DNA of 64,000 nt, taken from the NCBI RefSeq assembly GCF_900110925.1, contig NZ_FOFP01000014.1, positions 62,001 to 126,000 on the forward strand, given 5' to 3'. Of the stretch, positions 9,601 to 16,779 are shown piece after piece. The notes beneath the pieces were generated by a model. That model ran no database searches. It was not told the DNA's origin and saw nothing but the letters and a program-made list of their open reading frames with translations. The stretch comes from Pseudomonas cuatrocienegasensis. Its GTDB lineage: Bacteria > Pseudomonadota > Gammaproteobacteria > Pseudomonadales > Pseudomonadaceae. Each line of letters begins with the position of its first letter. The stretch's first letter is position 1. Both the position numbers and the translations under genes were made by a program.

Positions 9601-10438
9601 CGCACAGCGCTGTAACCAGTTGCTCACCCAGGGGGCTGCCGGCGCCTGGAATGACCTGGCGGATTACTTCAATCAGTACCTGGCCAATCGCTTCCCGTTC
9701 GCTTACAGCCTCGATGCAACGGACGCTGATCCGGCGCGGGTGCAGCACTTTTTGGCACTCATCGACAGCCGCCTGGCGGCAGCTGAGCAGGGCCTGAAGT
9801 GGGCCAGCCCAATGGATCGGCCGGCGGCAGAAGATTTCCTGGCGCGCTTGAAACAGGCGCGCAACTGGCTGGGGCCGTTATTCGTGCGCGATGAGTCGGG
9901 CATCCTGGGTGTGGAGCTGGATGTGCGCTGGCGTACTGATCGTGAAGACGAGCGCGGCGCCGACCAGGTCATCGGCTGGTCTTTGCATGCGGCTGATCGG
10001 CAGATCGCCCACCCCGGCGAGGTTGGGCAGCGTTTGCACTGGAATGTTGGTGACCCGCTGCAGGTCATGCTGCGCTGGGCGCGCGATAGCGAGCAGCGCC
10101 CGAGTATCGATCCCTTGCAGCCCAGTATGGCCGTGTCCGAACTGGAGGCCGGCTGGGAATACCGCGGTCCTTGGGCGCTCATGAGGTTGCTGCGTTCTCA
10201 TATAGTCATGCAGCGACAGCCGAGCATGGACTACACCGAGTTCCCGTTGACCCTGCAGGTGCCCGTGCGCGGCGCCTGGGATGGCAGCACCCAGGCGCGC
10301 ATGTTCATGCGCCTGTCATTGCTGAGCCAGGGCAGCAAACTGCCGTTGTCGATCCCGCCGCTCCCGGTGATGGCGCCGCGTTCGCCGTTTACCTCGACGT
10401 TTTCCGCCTCTGTTGTGGGCAGTGAGGTCACACCGTGA
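6611..10438 (+). CDS. tssM: T6SS membrane-complex protein TssM (IcmF), degenerate P-loop
   Basis: TssM spans the inner membrane and periplasm and meets TssJ at the outer membrane. The protein is 1275 residues. It has one hydrophobic helix at residues 4-27, a cytoplasmic domain, another helix near residues 350-372, and a large periplasmic part. After the first helix, where IcmF proteins carry a Walker A motif (GxxGxGKT), the sequence is WLMLLGDPREGRQLC (residues 59-73): the glycine frame survives but the catalytic Lys and Thr/Ser are replaced. Some TssM proteins are known to lack a functional P-loop, so this need not inactivate the system. It overlaps tssL and tssA by 4 bp each. Confidence 0.96.
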   Translation: MSSLAIILSVLGIVLLLLALAALFWWLRTQSGTAMRSFYAAVRKMEHEQGIESRYQTPWLMLLGDPREGRQLCAEWQLNPVGRPAWFGRWWADQDGALLVVPQTLFLPEDGGTAPTFVWRRLLGMLLRLRGQRPLDGIIWTIPLARLEDDAQGVADVITLRRRFSELLQHLGLSLPVHVLITGIEDLPGVQELLAALPEAGLDQPLGWSSPYGLDAGWQGYWLDDAVDQVIQALQVAIMEVGAVKGELAEDLYRLPDRLHGLKGNIRTLLEPVFQGNAQGEAAVLRGIYFSAEQVIGNDPHAEWAVAGDDQPSGHGVFSKHLWRQRFLVEQGLAKAVPRILRLRQRWQKMLAGAALVIGACWLVAMLLVWQKGQRDARELTRLVQMTLNDHVQFADPARSEEQARQNLQGFWNLLEQAPRWQFASLVYPSSWVSSLDGQMDYLLRAMARSEAMRPLAQMQHAELLKLLEIRNSDRRPKVEGEHPADWPNYVKARSLALGVYNLEQQNHLLRDALSGDKSALESLAQLGNSSLGLGLDSASLAHHSYYDRALRGLEVPGLQPLDLEAYRDTFSEQFQVLMKFWLTQYFLAENFVRPAGYLRLQLDDLKAQQGNSLKELETINGLVGSLEDIIILTNSAWSHSSSDELVPGYRNMLEKVRQSSLLGPTVEASLNSQAAGLRSSFYSQWIEGVGGDQNLLQRQPGGGLALQEHVSSLDRSIKGLLQRDFVVVALRSEGQELNPHALGNVDELALLQALNFQQSYRDFVTQELALIPPDYRGGMLKAAGQAVVLAMWSGLSSASERRDAMAGHAFDISAKQAHQVMQALRELNRPDLAGALQAQLTRRAVSDIDAALATIDALPVFSQRFAISQWDGGRNLGLQLYRASDVQELKTSLAQQYEVIASSSEEVAPALDWLRAQPDLSIAVQDKLHRLHSIADEMLKYKAQNPTSTPALFEQLVARDFVEMDLSSCSQVLATANVPNGGGDLALRGRNLREQAAQRCNQLLTQGAAGAWNDLADYFNQYLANRFPFAYSLDATDADPARVQHFLALIDSRLAAAEQGLKWASPMDRPAAEDFLARLKQARNWLGPLFVRDESGILGVELDVRWRTDREDERGADQVIGWSLHAADRQIAHPGEVGQRLHWNVGDPLQVMLRWARDSEQRPSIDPLQPSMAVSELEAGWEYRGPWALMRLLRSHIVMQRQPSMDYTEFPLTLQVPVRGAWDGSTQARMFMRLSLLSQGSKLPLSIPPLPVMAPRSPFTSTFSASVVGSEVTP

Positions 10439-11514
10439 GTTCGTCTACCCCGTCTAAGGTGATCGCCGATTACCTCGAACCTATCCCCGGCGAACAGCCC
10501 TGCGGCCCGAGCCTGCGTTATGAGCCAGTGTGGGACCGCATACGCGAACTGCGCCGCGAAGATGACGCCAGCCTGCCCACAGGCGTTTGGCAGGCCGCCG
10601 AGCTCAAGCGCGGTGACTGGGCGGCGTTGGCACAACTGGCCGCCGAGCTCCTGCGTGGCCGCAGCAAGGACCTGATGCTGGCCGCCTGGCTGGGTGAGGC
10701 CTGGCTGCGCCTCGATGGCCTGCATGGTATCGGCTCTGCATTGGCGCTGTTCACCGAACTATGCGAACGCTACCCCGACGACTTGCACCCCCAGCCTGAG
10801 GACGGCGACCGCTCCTGGCGCGTATCGCCGCTTGAGTGGATGTCGCGGCGGTACTGCGAAATTCTGCTCACCCATGTGCCGCTATTCGGTAACGAGCCGT
10901 CCGAGCTCAGCTCCCTGACCCTGCACAGCTGGCGGCAGTTACAGCAGCGTCAGGTGCCGGCCAGCAACAGCAAAGCAGACAAAGCGCTGAGCGAAAGCGC
11001 CCGTGCACAGCTGCGCAGGCTGAATGAAACTATCAGGCATTTACCCGTGAGCCGCTTTGTCGAGAGCGCTGAGCACCTTGATTTCAGCTTGGCGATGCTG
11101 GAGCGGCTGGTTGCCTGGAGCGATGCCTGGCTCGGGGACTTGGCCCCCAGTTTTGCGCTGTTGCGCCAGACCCTTGAAAGCATTCGCACGCTGATGCAGG
11201 AGCACCTTCCCATGCAAGCCCAGCCCCCGGCGCCCGCAGCTCCCCAGGATGGACCTGGCGACGAAGCGACTGACGCAGAACAGAGTGTGCCCGTCATCGT
11301 TGGCGGCACCCCCTGCAGTCGCGAAGACGCCTATCGGCAACTCGCGCTGATCGCCGACTACCTGGTGCGTACCGAGCCGCACAGCCCAGTCCCCTACGTT
11401 ATTCGTCGCGCAGTGGAGTGGGGTAACCAGCCACTCAGCGACCTGCTGGATGAATTGATCAGCCCAGATGCCGAATCAAGGCGGCTATGGAAATTGCTGG
11501 GTGTGCTGAAGTAG
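10435..11514 (+). CDS. tssA: T6SS cap/baseplate chaperone TssA
   Basis: TssA proteins coordinate tube-sheath priming and polymerisation. The 359-residue product has an ImpA N-terminal domain (about residues 12-115: EPIPGEQPCGPSLRYEPVWDR, then WLGEAWLRLDGLHGIGSALAL) and the conserved C-terminal TEPHSPVPYVIRRAVEWG segment near residues 325-342. The middle is Pro/Ala-rich (about 255-280). It starts with GTG overlapping the tssM stop. It is the last intact gene of the rightward operon; the next bases carry remnants of a regulator. Confidence 0.94.
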   Translation: MSSSTPSKVIADYLEPIPGEQPCGPSLRYEPVWDRIRELRREDDASLPTGVWQAAELKRGDWAALAQLAAELLRGRSKDLMLAAWLGEAWLRLDGLHGIGSALALFTELCERYPDDLHPQPEDGDRSWRVSPLEWMSRRYCEILLTHVPLFGNEPSELSSLTLHSWRQLQQRQVPASNSKADKALSESARAQLRRLNETIRHLPVSRFVESAEHLDFSLAMLERLVAWSDAWLGDLAPSFALLRQTLESIRTLMQEHLPMQAQPPAPAAPQDGPGDEATDAEQSVPVIVGGTPCSREDAYRQLALIADYLVRTEPHSPVPYVIRRAVEWGNQPLSDLLDELISPDAESRRLWKLLGVLK

Positions 11515-11515
11515 G

Positions 11516-11759
11516 GCTAGAAGGCTCAATGGTGAAGAATCTGCAGTGGCGATTGTGCCCTTGAATCCTGATTTTGACTCAGGTGCCGATCTGCATATCG
11601 ACCTGCTTGACGGTCGACCTGTGCCGGCAGCCGCGACTGAGAGGCCGGCTACGCTCAAGGCCGCTGTTCGCTAAGAGCGGCGCTGCCGCGTTACTGGGTA
11701 TCAAGCCGACCACCCTGGCATCGCGCCTTACGCGCTTAAACCCAGGAGCCTCAGGCTGA
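11516..11759 (+). pseudogene. Remnant of a sigma-54-dependent activator (Sfa3-like C-terminus)
   Basis: Directly after the tssA stop an open stretch in one frame (11516-11671, 52 codons: starts ARRLNGEESAVAIV, ends TERPATLKAAVR, then TAA at 11672) reads like the segment joining the AAA+ core of a NtrC/NorR-type activator to its DNA-binding domain. In another frame 11670-11759 encodes AKSGAAALLGIKPTTLASRL, a strong match to the Fis-type helix-turn-helix (GAA.LLG.KPTTL.SR...L) of such activators. The join implies a frameshifting deletion of about 50 bp, plus loss of the whole N-terminal and AAA+ part. In P. aeruginosa a sigma-54 factor gene (sfa3, PA2359) sits beside tssA3, so the remnant is where an Sfa homologue is expected. 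Homology is from motif recognition only. Confidence 0.75.
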
Positions 11760-11775
11760 GCATCTGCTTGGGGAC

Positions 11776-12369
11776 TTACGCCTGCACAAAGATCTCTTTG
11801 AGGGTTTCCCGGTAAAAGTCGAAAGCCTCTATTGCCCCAGCCAGGGCCTGTTCTTTCTCCTCTTCGGCCAAGGGTAAACCGTCGAGCAGGGCGACGAACT
11901 GGCGCCAGTGCAGGGCGCGACCATCGGGGTGGGCGGCCAGGTGGCGGGCACCGCGTTCGCCGTCCAGACCAATCTGTTGGGTTTGCTTGAACAGAAACGC
12001 GGCGCCCAGGTTCGAGCCTTCGCTGCAGTACAGCCAGCCGAGTGCGGCATAGGCACTGCTTGGTTGCACTTGCTCGGGCGCGTCCGGTACGTCCAGAGCC
12101 AAATCGCTGAGGTCGGCGCACACGGCGTCAAACCGCGGCAGTTCGTTCAGACCTGGCAGCAGCTGGTTGAGCGCCGCGTCGGCGTACAGCGAATTGATCG
12201 CTCCGTGAAAGCGATGTTGCAGGCGCAGAAAGTTGGCGTAGCGCTCAAGACTCTCGAATGGGCGTGCGCCCATGACCAGGTTATCGACGCTGTCGTGGTC
12301 ACGGTGGCTGCCGGTTTTCAGGCGTTTGCTCAGGGGCAGTTCCGGCAGGTTCTGGACAATGGCGTTCAT
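11776..12369 (-). CDS. hemO: Heme oxygenase, HemO/PigA family
   Basis: Bacterial heme oxygenases open heme to biliverdin, CO and iron in the cytoplasm, allowing heme to serve as an iron source. The 197-residue protein matches the PigA/HemO length. His22 in GSHRDHDSVD is the likely proximal heme ligand, aligned with the PigA EPHQRLES segment. The signature GWLYCSEGSNLGAAFLFK (about residues 110-127) is the distal-helix motif of the family, and GARHLAAHPDGRA...FVALLDG follows. It is a single gene here, with no heme receptor or bacteriophytochrome next to it. No good Fur box is visible upstream, but a copy of the 18-bp direct-repeat motif found before the tad promoters lies 75 bp upstream of the start. 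Confidence 0.92.
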   Translation of the reverse strand: MNAIVQNLPELPLSKRLKTGSHRDHDSVDNLVMGARPFESLERYANFLRLQHRFHGAINSLYADAALNQLLPGLNELPRFDAVCADLSDLALDVPDAPEQVQPSSAYAALGWLYCSEGSNLGAAFLFKQTQQIGLDGERGARHLAAHPDGRALHWRQFVALLDGLPLAEEEKEQALAGAIEAFDFYRETLKEIFVQA

Positions 12370-12443
12370 CGTGAAGGTTCCGCATGTCTGGGATGGATGG
12401 TGCCGATGATGGGCAGCGCCGATGGCGTGAACAATTGGCAGAT

Positions 12444-12461
12444 CATTAAGAATGCGTAAGG
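12444..12461 (-). promoter_or_regulatory. Tad-type direct-repeat box upstream of hemO
   Basis: Plus-strand sequence CATTAAGAATGCGTAAGG. It differs at one base from the box at 28503-28520 and matches the flp box closely. Two TTAAG-like half-sites are spaced with a 10-bp period, the arrangement expected for an OmpR-family response regulator. It lies in the 139-bp gap between the last exporter gene (ending at 12509) and hemO (start 12369). Binding by the adjacent Tad two-component regulator is inferred from motif sharing. Confidence 0.55.
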
Positions 12462-12508
12462 GCGGCCGACCGATAAATGCGGTCGCGGCTCGCAGCGATA
12501 GCGCTGGG

Positions 12509-14653
12509 TCAGAAAGCCGATTCGCGGATCAGTACTGCGAGGGCGCGGCGACCGGCCTGCAAGAGTGGGCTGCGGGCGTCGCCCGTGATGAGGGTGGTAC
12601 CGCGCAGTGCTGCCGGGGTGTCGTCGCTGGATGCCAGTGGGCGCAGCAGTACGCGGTACAGCGCCTGTTCGGGCACCGGCACCTGCTTGGCGTCGAGCTG
12701 CGCGGCGATGCCGCCCTGATACACCGACGCCAGCTCCGGTGCCGAGGTGAGTGTGCGCACGCTGGTCTGGCCGATGCTTTCGACCACCAGAAGGCGACGT
12801 GGGCGGCCGGGGTCTTCTGGGATAAACCAGGCTTGGTTGCCGACCTGCAAGCGCTCGCGATCCGCTTCGCCGACAAACGCCTCGACCCGCTCCGTGCCAA
12901 GGCCGGTGAAGGTGCCCAGCCATTCGCCCGCAGGCAACCATTCACCGGGCGCCAGCGGTTCGGCAGCGTCGGCCAGCACCCCGTCGAACGGTGCGCGTAC
13001 CTGCAATTGCGCCACTTGTTCGCGCACCGCTGCATGGCGTTGCAGCGCCACTTGCAGCTCTTGCTGGGCAATCGTCTGGCGAGCGGCGTCCTCGCTGGCG
13101 CGCAACTGGAAACTGCCTTGTCGGCGCAGCAGGGCGATTTCCCGCTCCAGGCCGTCGAGCGTGTGTTGCAGCTCTGCCGAACTGAACTGGAACAGTGTCT
13201 GCCCGGCGCGTACGGTCTGTCCGGCCATCACTTCGATACGCTCCAGGCGCGCACCGACCGGGGCGAGAAGAATGGCCTGCTGCTCGGCACGCAGCAACGC
13301 TGGCGCCTCGATACGGCTGCGCCAGGGCAGGGCTGCCAGCAGAATCAGAGTGAGCAGCACGCCAGCGGAGATCAGGGTATTACGGTTCATGCGGTAGTCC
13401 TTGCGGCGTTGCTGCCAGTGACGCAGTTCGTGCCAGATCGGGCGCAGGATGAAGTGGACGATTTCCACGGCGAAGAGAAACAGGCCCAGCAGCTTGAAGG
13501 CAAAGTGATAGACCAGCAGGGCGATCCCGAGAAACAGGAAGAAGCGATACACCCAGGTGGCGAAGGCGTAGCCCAGGAGCACGCGGCGTAACCAGGGTTC
13601 GAAGTGCTCCGGTGGCGCATCGTTGAAGCCGAACAGGGTTTCGCGCATGCGCCAACGGGCGAGGGCGAAGGCACGCTCCTGCAGGTTGGGTACGTCGAGC
13701 AGATCAGAGAACAGGAAGTAGCCGTCGAAGCGCATCAGCGGATTGAGATTCACCGCCAGGGTGAGTATCCAGGTGGTGCTGGCCAACATGAAGGCCGCGC
13801 TGCGCAACATGCCGTCCGGGAGAAAGCTCCAGGCCAGGGTGGCCCAGGCCGCCAAGCACAGTTCCACGCCCATGCCGGCGGCGCCGATGGCCAGGCGCTG
13901 GCGTCGTTTGGTTAGGCGCCAGGCGCCGCTGGCGTCGGTGTAGAGCACCGGCCACAGCACCAGAAAAGCCACGCCCATGGTCGGCACCCGGCAGCCGTAG
14001 CGTTTGCAGGTATAGGCATGGCCGAACTCGTGGAGCACCTTGGTCAGACTCAGGGTCACGGCTGCCAGCGCCGCGCCTTCCAGGCTGAAGAAGTGCAGGA
14101 AGGTGTGCACGAAGCTGTCCCACTGGCGCGCCGCCAGGTACAGGCCGAGCAGCGCGGCGAACAAGGTGCTGAGGGCGAAGCCGCGACTGAACAGCGGTGC
14201 CACGCGCGGGTAGCTGCGGGTGAGAAAGGCGTCTGGTCGCAACAGTGGGATGCGGATCGACAGGTAGTTGCTCAGCAGCCAGGCGCTCCAGCCAGCGCCG
14301 TTGCCCTGGCCGCGTTTGCGCAGGTCGGCGAGGGCGCTGTCGCCACTCACCTCGACCAGTTGCATGGTGCGCAGGAACTGGCTGAACGCGTCGACGTCCT
14401 CGGCGTCCAGTGCCAGAGTGGTTTCGCCACTGACCGCCTGGGCGAGCGCTTGAGACGTGCCCAGGTGCCAGCGGGCGAGCATCTCCGCTTCGGCCCAGCC
14501 AATGCGGTAGAAGCGGCCACGGGCGCTGTCTTCCAGGGTCCAACTCGGCGAGCCGTCGCGCGAGCGCGGGCCAGGGTGCAGACGTAGGGTGCGGCGCAGC
14601 ACGGGCAGGCGCTGCGGGCGGGCGCCAGCGGGGGTGGGTAGGACGGCGTCCAT
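12509..14653 (-). CDS. PqqD-like / M50 peptidase-like / HlyD fusion membrane protein
   Basis: This 714-residue protein combines three parts. Residues about 15-105 resemble a PqqD-like peptide-recognition domain (LHPG..., W.LED...GRFYRIG, then a helical region). Residues about 150-440 are a multi-pass membrane domain with an M50 zinc-protease signature, HEFGH at 208-212, and the downstream NLNPLMRFDG motif at 302-311 supplying the probable third metal ligand. After one more helix near 430-450, residues about 455-700 form a HlyD-like biotinyl-lipoyl and coiled-coil adaptor. It resembles proteins annotated as putative peptide zinc metalloprotease. It is the last gene of the giant-protein operon and starts directly after the preceding TAG. 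A role in processing or passing the giant protein across the inner membrane is inferred; no ATPase domain is present. Confidence 0.8.
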   Translation of the reverse strand: MDAVLPTPAGARPQRLPVLRRTLRLHPGPRSRDGSPSWTLEDSARGRFYRIGWAEAEMLARWHLGTSQALAQAVSGETTLALDAEDVDAFSQFLRTMQLVEVSGDSALADLRKRGQGNGAGWSAWLLSNYLSIRIPLLRPDAFLTRSYPRVAPLFSRGFALSTLFAALLGLYLAARQWDSFVHTFLHFFSLEGAALAAVTLSLTKVLHEFGHAYTCKRYGCRVPTMGVAFLVLWPVLYTDASGAWRLTKRRQRLAIGAAGMGVELCLAAWATLAWSFLPDGMLRSAAFMLASTTWILTLAVNLNPLMRFDGYFLFSDLLDVPNLQERAFALARWRMRETLFGFNDAPPEHFEPWLRRVLLGYAFATWVYRFFLFLGIALLVYHFAFKLLGLFLFAVEIVHFILRPIWHELRHWQQRRKDYRMNRNTLISAGVLLTLILLAALPWRSRIEAPALLRAEQQAILLAPVGARLERIEVMAGQTVRAGQTLFQFSSAELQHTLDGLEREIALLRRQGSFQLRASEDAARQTIAQQELQVALQRHAAVREQVAQLQVRAPFDGVLADAAEPLAPGEWLPAGEWLGTFTGLGTERVEAFVGEADRERLQVGNQAWFIPEDPGRPRRLLVVESIGQTSVRTLTSAPELASVYQGGIAAQLDAKQVPVPEQALYRVLLRPLASSDDTPAALRGTTLITGDARSPLLQAGRRALAVLIRESAF

Positions 14654-16003
14654 CTACCAGCCCAGGTGAACGCGCAGGGCGGCCAGCGGGCGGCGCAGCA
14701 GGTAATTGAACAGCAGGGTGCTGTCGCCATACAGCTTGGCCGTGCCCTTGAGGCCGACGCGCAGGCGCGCATCCGACTCGCTGAACTGCGCTTGCAGGCG
14801 GTAGGCCATGCTCCCATCGGCGCTCGGCGCGGCGCGGTAACCGTGACGTTCGAGGGTGGCGAGCAGCGGGCTGCCGGGCTGGCTGTTGAGGAACAGGCGC
14901 ACCTCGGCGCCGGATTGCAGGGCAATGGCATCGCCCACCGGCAGCTGGATTTCCAGGCGTGTGTCGTGCGGGTCGGCGACCTGCATGATGCGCTCGCCGA
15001 GGGCCACCGGGCGGCCGATCCAGTCGCTGGGGTCATCGAATATCGCCACGCCGTCACGTGGGGCGAGGATCAGCGTGCGTTGCAGGTTCTCCTGCAGGTA
15101 GTCGGTGTCGGCGCGGGCCTGATCGCGGCGGCTGGTCAGCTCGGCCAGCGCCGCCTTGGCGCGTTCGTCAAACAGCGCCTGCTGGCGCGTCTGACGCAAT
15201 TGCGCCTCGGCCGCGGCAAGAGTCTGGCGGGCATTTTCCAGGCGGCTTTCCAGCTCCCGGCGATCCAGCTGGGCCAGTGGATCGCCGGTTTTCACCACCT
15301 GGTTGGGTTGCACCAGAATGCCCTCGACCACCGCTTGCAGGGGCGCGCGCAGGACCGCCGGTTCACGCGGGACGATCTCGGCCGGGGCCAGCACCGTCTG
15401 CTGAACCGGTAGCAGCGCGAGAACCAGTGCCACAGCCAGTGCCAGCAGCACGGTGCGGCGTGGCCGCAGCAGGTTGACCGTCGGGCGGCGTTTGCTGCCG
15501 TCAAGGCTGGCCCAGGCGTGGGCATAGGCATCCTGCAACAACTCCAGCAAGGCGCGCTCGGGACGTGCCAGGGGCTGCTCGCGACTGAGCAGCAAGCTGC
15601 CAAGCAGTTCGCCATCGCGGTTACGCAAGGGCACCCAGAGCAGGTACTTGGCCAGGTACTCGGGCCATTCATCACGCGCTTCAGCAGGACCATCGGCCGC
15701 GCTCAGCTCACACCACTCGCCGGCCAAGAGCTGCCCGCGCCAGGCCTGGCAGAGCCGCGCGAGGAACAGCATAAAGGGCGCATTGGCCTCCACCTGGGAC
15801 AGGCCGGAGCAGGCGCAGACTTTGCCGGTATCGGCTCGCCACAACAGCGCTTCACGGTAATCGAGCAACTGCCGGGTGGCGTTGACCATCAGAAAGCTCA
15901 GACCGAGAAAGTCCTTCTCGGCGCGGGCGCGGCGCTCCAGTTGCAGAAGCACTGCCAGGCGCTCTGCACGCTTGTCCTGCAGATGGCTCAGGCTGGCGCT
16001 CAT
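14654..16003 (-). CDS. GAF-like / HlyD-family membrane adaptor
   Basis: A 449-residue protein with a cytoplasmic N-terminal region (about 20-165) that looks like a GAF domain (DFLGLSFLMVNATRQLLDYREALLW, then LLWVPLRNRDGELLGSLLL). A single transmembrane helix follows at 183-200 and then a periplasmic HlyD-type adaptor: lipoyl half-motifs around residues 215-245 (VLRAPLQAVVEGI, VKTGDPLAQLD), a coiled coil about 250-300, the second lipoyl half (TLILAPRDGVAIF) and beta-barrel strands. GAF-HlyD proteins paired with M50-HlyD proteins are a recurring but little-studied combination. The start overlaps the upstream adaptor gene by 4 bp; the stop directly precedes the M50 gene's ATG. Confidence 0.8.
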   Translation of the reverse strand: MSASLSHLQDKRAERLAVLLQLERRARAEKDFLGLSFLMVNATRQLLDYREALLWRADTGKVCACSGLSQVEANAPFMLFLARLCQAWRGQLLAGEWCELSAADGPAEARDEWPEYLAKYLLWVPLRNRDGELLGSLLLSREQPLARPERALLELLQDAYAHAWASLDGSKRRPTVNLLRPRRTVLLALAVALVLALLPVQQTVLAPAEIVPREPAVLRAPLQAVVEGILVQPNQVVKTGDPLAQLDRRELESRLENARQTLAAAEAQLRQTRQQALFDERAKAALAELTSRRDQARADTDYLQENLQRTLILAPRDGVAIFDDPSDWIGRPVALGERIMQVADPHDTRLEIQLPVGDAIALQSGAEVRLFLNSQPGSPLLATLERHGYRAAPSADGSMAYRLQAQFSESDARLRVGLKGTAKLYGDSTLLFNYLLRRPLAALRVHLGW

Positions 16004-16779
16004 TGGTCCGCTCCGGGTGGCTGCAATACGGCAACTCCGCTCATCCCCGGCAATAGGTCTGCGGTATCGCCGGTAATACGGGCGAACACCTTGACTGACT
16101 GACTCAGTGGATCGATGGCCGCGCCCAGGCGCTCTATCTGCGCGGGGTAGTCCTGTCCGGTTTCATCCAGACGTACATGGAAGTCGATCCCGGATTTCAG
16201 CCAGGCGAGCCAGGCCGAGGGCACGATCAGTTCCAGTTGGTAGGCACTGTCGTCGTAGATCGCCAGCAGCTCGCTGCCTTCAGCGACATGCTGAAAACGC
16301 TGCGCCATGCGTTGCGAGACGCGCCCGGCGAAGGGCGCGTCGAGGTTGCAGCGCTTGAGCATGGCGCGGCCCACGCCGCTTTCCGCCTGGGCCACGGCCA
16401 TGTCGGCCTGGGCCTGGGCGACCTCGGCCTGGCTGATGGACTCCAGGGCATCGAGGCGCTTGGCGACGTCGAGCTTCTTCTGTGCACCGCGCTGCACTGC
16501 TTCGCTGCGGTTGAGTTGAGCGCGCTGCACCGAACAGTCGAAAGCAGCCAGGCGCTGGCCTTCCTTGAAGCGATCACCTTCCTTGACCGCCAGTTCGGTG
16601 AGTTTGCCGCTGATCTCGCTGGACAACACGGTCTGGCGAATCGGGCTGAGTTGCACCCGCAGCTCGCCCGTGGCCTCGTTGGCGTGGGCCATCTCTGCCG
16701 CTACCGCGAACAGGATGGCCAGCACCGATGGCCAGTATCCGCTGTGCACGAACCTTCGATCAGCGACGGCCATCAACAC
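16000..16779 (-). CDS. Periplasmic adaptor (membrane fusion protein, HlyD/RND-type)
   Basis: A 259-residue adaptor with an N-terminal hydrophobic signal segment (about 14-33), a lipoyl domain starting IRQTVLSSEISGKLTELAVKEGDRFKEGQRLAAFD, a short coiled coil rich in Ala, Gln and Lys, the second lipoyl half (CNLDAPFAGRVSQR) and a C-terminal barrel ending LLPGMSGVAVLQPP. It would bridge the inner-membrane HlyD fusions and the TolC-like protein. It overlaps the TolC gene by 20 bp and the GAF-HlyD gene by 4 bp, so the operon is tightly coupled. No RND pump or ABC transporter gene is adjacent. Confidence 0.85.
   Translation of the reverse strand: MLMAVADRRFVHSGYWPSVLAILFAVAAEMAHANEATGELRVQLSPIRQTVLSSEISGKLTELAVKEGDRFKEGQRLAAFDCSVQRAQLNRSEAVQRGAQKKLDVAKRLDALESISQAEVAQAQADMAVAQAESGVGRAMLKRCNLDAPFAGRVSQRMAQRFQHVAEGSELLAIYDDSAYQLELIVPSAWLAWLKSGIDFHVRLDETGQDYPAQIERLGAAIDPLSQSVKVFARITGDTADLLPGMSGVAVLQPPGADQ

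Noticed and set aside
12452..13591. Plus-strand 379-codon frame opposite the M50-HlyD gene
   Set aside because: Antisense to a clearly recognisable membrane protein; no motifs.
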